From NCBI GenBank assembly GCA_964441925.1, contig CAYTVY010000061.1:1-14688 (forward strand): a stretch of DNA of 14,688 nucleotides. Direction: 5' to 3'. The DNA is from Geothermobacter sp964441925. GTDB taxonomy: Bacteria; Desulfobacterota; Desulfuromonadia; Desulfuromonadales; Geothermobacteraceae. Every line of letters begins with the position of its first letter. The stretch's first letter is position 1. Below the pieces are notes generated by a model. It was not told the DNA's origin. It did not search any database and saw nothing but the letters and a program-made list of their open reading frames with translations. Positions 13,740 to 14,688 of this stretch are shown one piece after another. A program made the translations under genes and the position numbers.

Positions 13740-13768
13740 ACTTTAGGTGGGGGTGACATCACTGTCAA
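13740..13768 (-). promoter_or_regulatory. Promoter of the mntA-hepT operon with overlapping palindrome
   Basis: On the minus strand a perfect TTGACA (13763-13768) is followed after 17 bp by TAAAGT (13740-13745), placing the start near 13733 and giving mntA a leader of about 33 nt. The palindrome TGACA-tcac-TGTCA (13754-13767) covers most of the -35 box and part of the spacer, a natural place for a repressor. Self-repression by the toxin-antitoxin complex is inference. Confidence 0.62.
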
Positions 13769-13792
13769 GAAAAGCGCATGTCCGCATCCATT

Positions 13793-14688
13793 TCAGCGCG
13801 CCACAAGGGACGCAACCTCGTCCCAGACATCCGCCACGGCGATCTCCCGGATACACGCCCCTCCCACGGGACAGGGCGGCGTATTGCCGAACCGGGTGCA
13901 GGGCGAACAGTCGAATCCCAGGCATACCACCCGATGCACCCGGCCCCGAGGCGCCCATTTCCCGACAATTCCCGGCCCGAACAGTGACACGGTCGACACC
14001 CCGAGCCCCACCGCCATGTGCAGCACGCCCGAATCGCCGGAAACCAGCAGTTGCGCCCGTGACAGGACCGCCGCCGTGCCGGCCAGCGAAGTCCAGCCAG
14101 CCAGGTTCAACGCCGGCGCCAGCCCCTCGACGATGACGTCGCCCGCGGCCCGATCCTCCGGCCCACCGACGACAATCACGGCTTTCCCCTGACGGACAAT
14201 CGCCTTCGCCAGCTCGCGAAACCTTGTCCCTCCCCAGCGACGCTCGGCAATGCTGGCGCCGGGGAAAAGCACCACGAAAGGCTGGCCGTCCAGGGGGGCG
14301 AGAAGCCGGGCCGCTTCCTGTTGCGCCGTTTCGGGCACCGTCAGAAAAGGGGTCTCGACCGGGTCAGGGGCAATGCCCAGCGGCACCAGCAGGTCGAGAA
14401 AGCTGTCGACCTCATAGCGGTCCTGCCGGTAAGCGATCCCGTAATCGAACATCCGCCGACGTTCGTTGGTGCCAAAACCGATTTTCAGCCGTGAACGGAT
14501 CAGCCGGGCGACCACGGCGGAAAGCCGGTGCCACTGCTCGGTGTCGATGACCAGATCGTAGCGCCGCCGCAATACCCGCACCAGTTCGCGTGGGCGGTCG
14601 TAGTGCAGCACCTCCCCCAACTGCGGGCAGAGGGCAAACGCCCCGGCATTGCGCCGCTCGGCGAGGACGTCGACACGGCAGGCGGGGA
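13793..14688 (-). CDS. Glycosyltransferase family 9 (heptosyltransferase-like), partial
   Basis: About 297 C-terminal residues are visible and the N-terminus lies beyond base 14688; no start codon is needed within the window. Family 9 enzymes add heptose or related sugars to the lipopolysaccharide core from ADP-sugar donors at the inner face of the inner membrane. The visible part includes the end of the N-terminal Rossmann domain (YDLVIDTEQWHRLSAV) and then the donor-binding domain with VVLFPGASIAERRWGG, AVIVVGGPEDRAAG and the family hallmark VSGDSGVLHMAVGLGVSTVS followed by LFGPG. Near the C-terminus is a cysteine cluster, C-S-P-C then C and C further on. The acceptor sugar cannot be named from sequence. 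It ends 25 bp before the mntA promoter with no terminator seen between. Confidence 0.88.
   Translation of the reverse strand, partial: PACRVDVLAERRNAGAFALCPQLGEVLHYDRPRELVRVLRRRYDLVIDTEQWHRLSAVVARLIRSRLKIGFGTNERRRMFDYGIAYRQDRYEVDSFLDLLVPLGIAPDPVETPFLTVPETAQQEAARLLAPLDGQPFVVLFPGASIAERRWGGTRFRELAKAIVRQGKAVIVVGGPEDRAAGDVIVEGLAPALNLAGWTSLAGTAAVLSRAQLLVSGDSGVLHMAVGLGVSTVSLFGPGIVGKWAPRGRVHRVVCLGFDCSPCTRFGNTPPCPVGGACIREIAVADVWDEVASLVAR

Overview
The window is a GC-rich stretch of a Gram-negative chromosome in which every gene I can support is read from the minus strand. Gene order and protein character fit the Desulfuromonadia / Geobacter group of (former) deltaproteobacteria: pilMNOPQ followed by aroK-aroB, a TPR protein, a roadblock protein, aroQ, an Xaa-Pro peptidase, accB and accC. 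This placement rests on remembered synteny, not on a search.

In order of transcription (right to left) the window holds: (1) the end of a family 9 glycosyltransferase, probably for LPS core (13793-14688, N-terminus outside the window); (2) a MntA/HepT (MNT/HEPN) toxin-antitoxin pair (12887-13700) with its own promoter and a palindrome over the -35 box; (3) a 162-bp foldback element (12725-12886) flanked by a 5-bp direct repeat, filling the whole space between the hepT stop and the pilD start; (4) the prepilin peptidase gene pilD (11917-12720); (5) a near-consensus sigma-70 promoter and a 65-aa XRE-type regulator heading pilM-N-O-P-Q, which together encode the type IVa pilus inner-membrane alignment complex and outer-membrane secretin (5951-11748); (6) a strong intrinsic terminator hairpin; (7) a metabolic cluster of aroK, aroB, a TPR gene, a roadblock/LC7 gene, aroQ, an M24 peptidase, accB and accC (cut by the window edge), covering chorismate synthesis and the biotin half of acetyl-CoA carboxylase.

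Functionally, PilD would process and methylate the pilins. PilM binds the PilN tail in the cytoplasm, PilN/PilO/PilP bridge the inner membrane and periplasm, and PilQ is the outer-membrane pore. The XRE protein is placed to control this operon.

The 100-N gap inside the TPR gene is an assembly artefact. The 55 bases on its two sides are identical, and collapsing them restores one open reading frame. The most unusual item is the foldback element: all nine transition differences between its two arms keep G-U pairs in the plus-strand copy and none give A-C, as expected if a plus-strand RNA or single strand is the structured form. No tRNA, rRNA or CRISPR array was seen, and no stretch over 300 bases lacks a gene.
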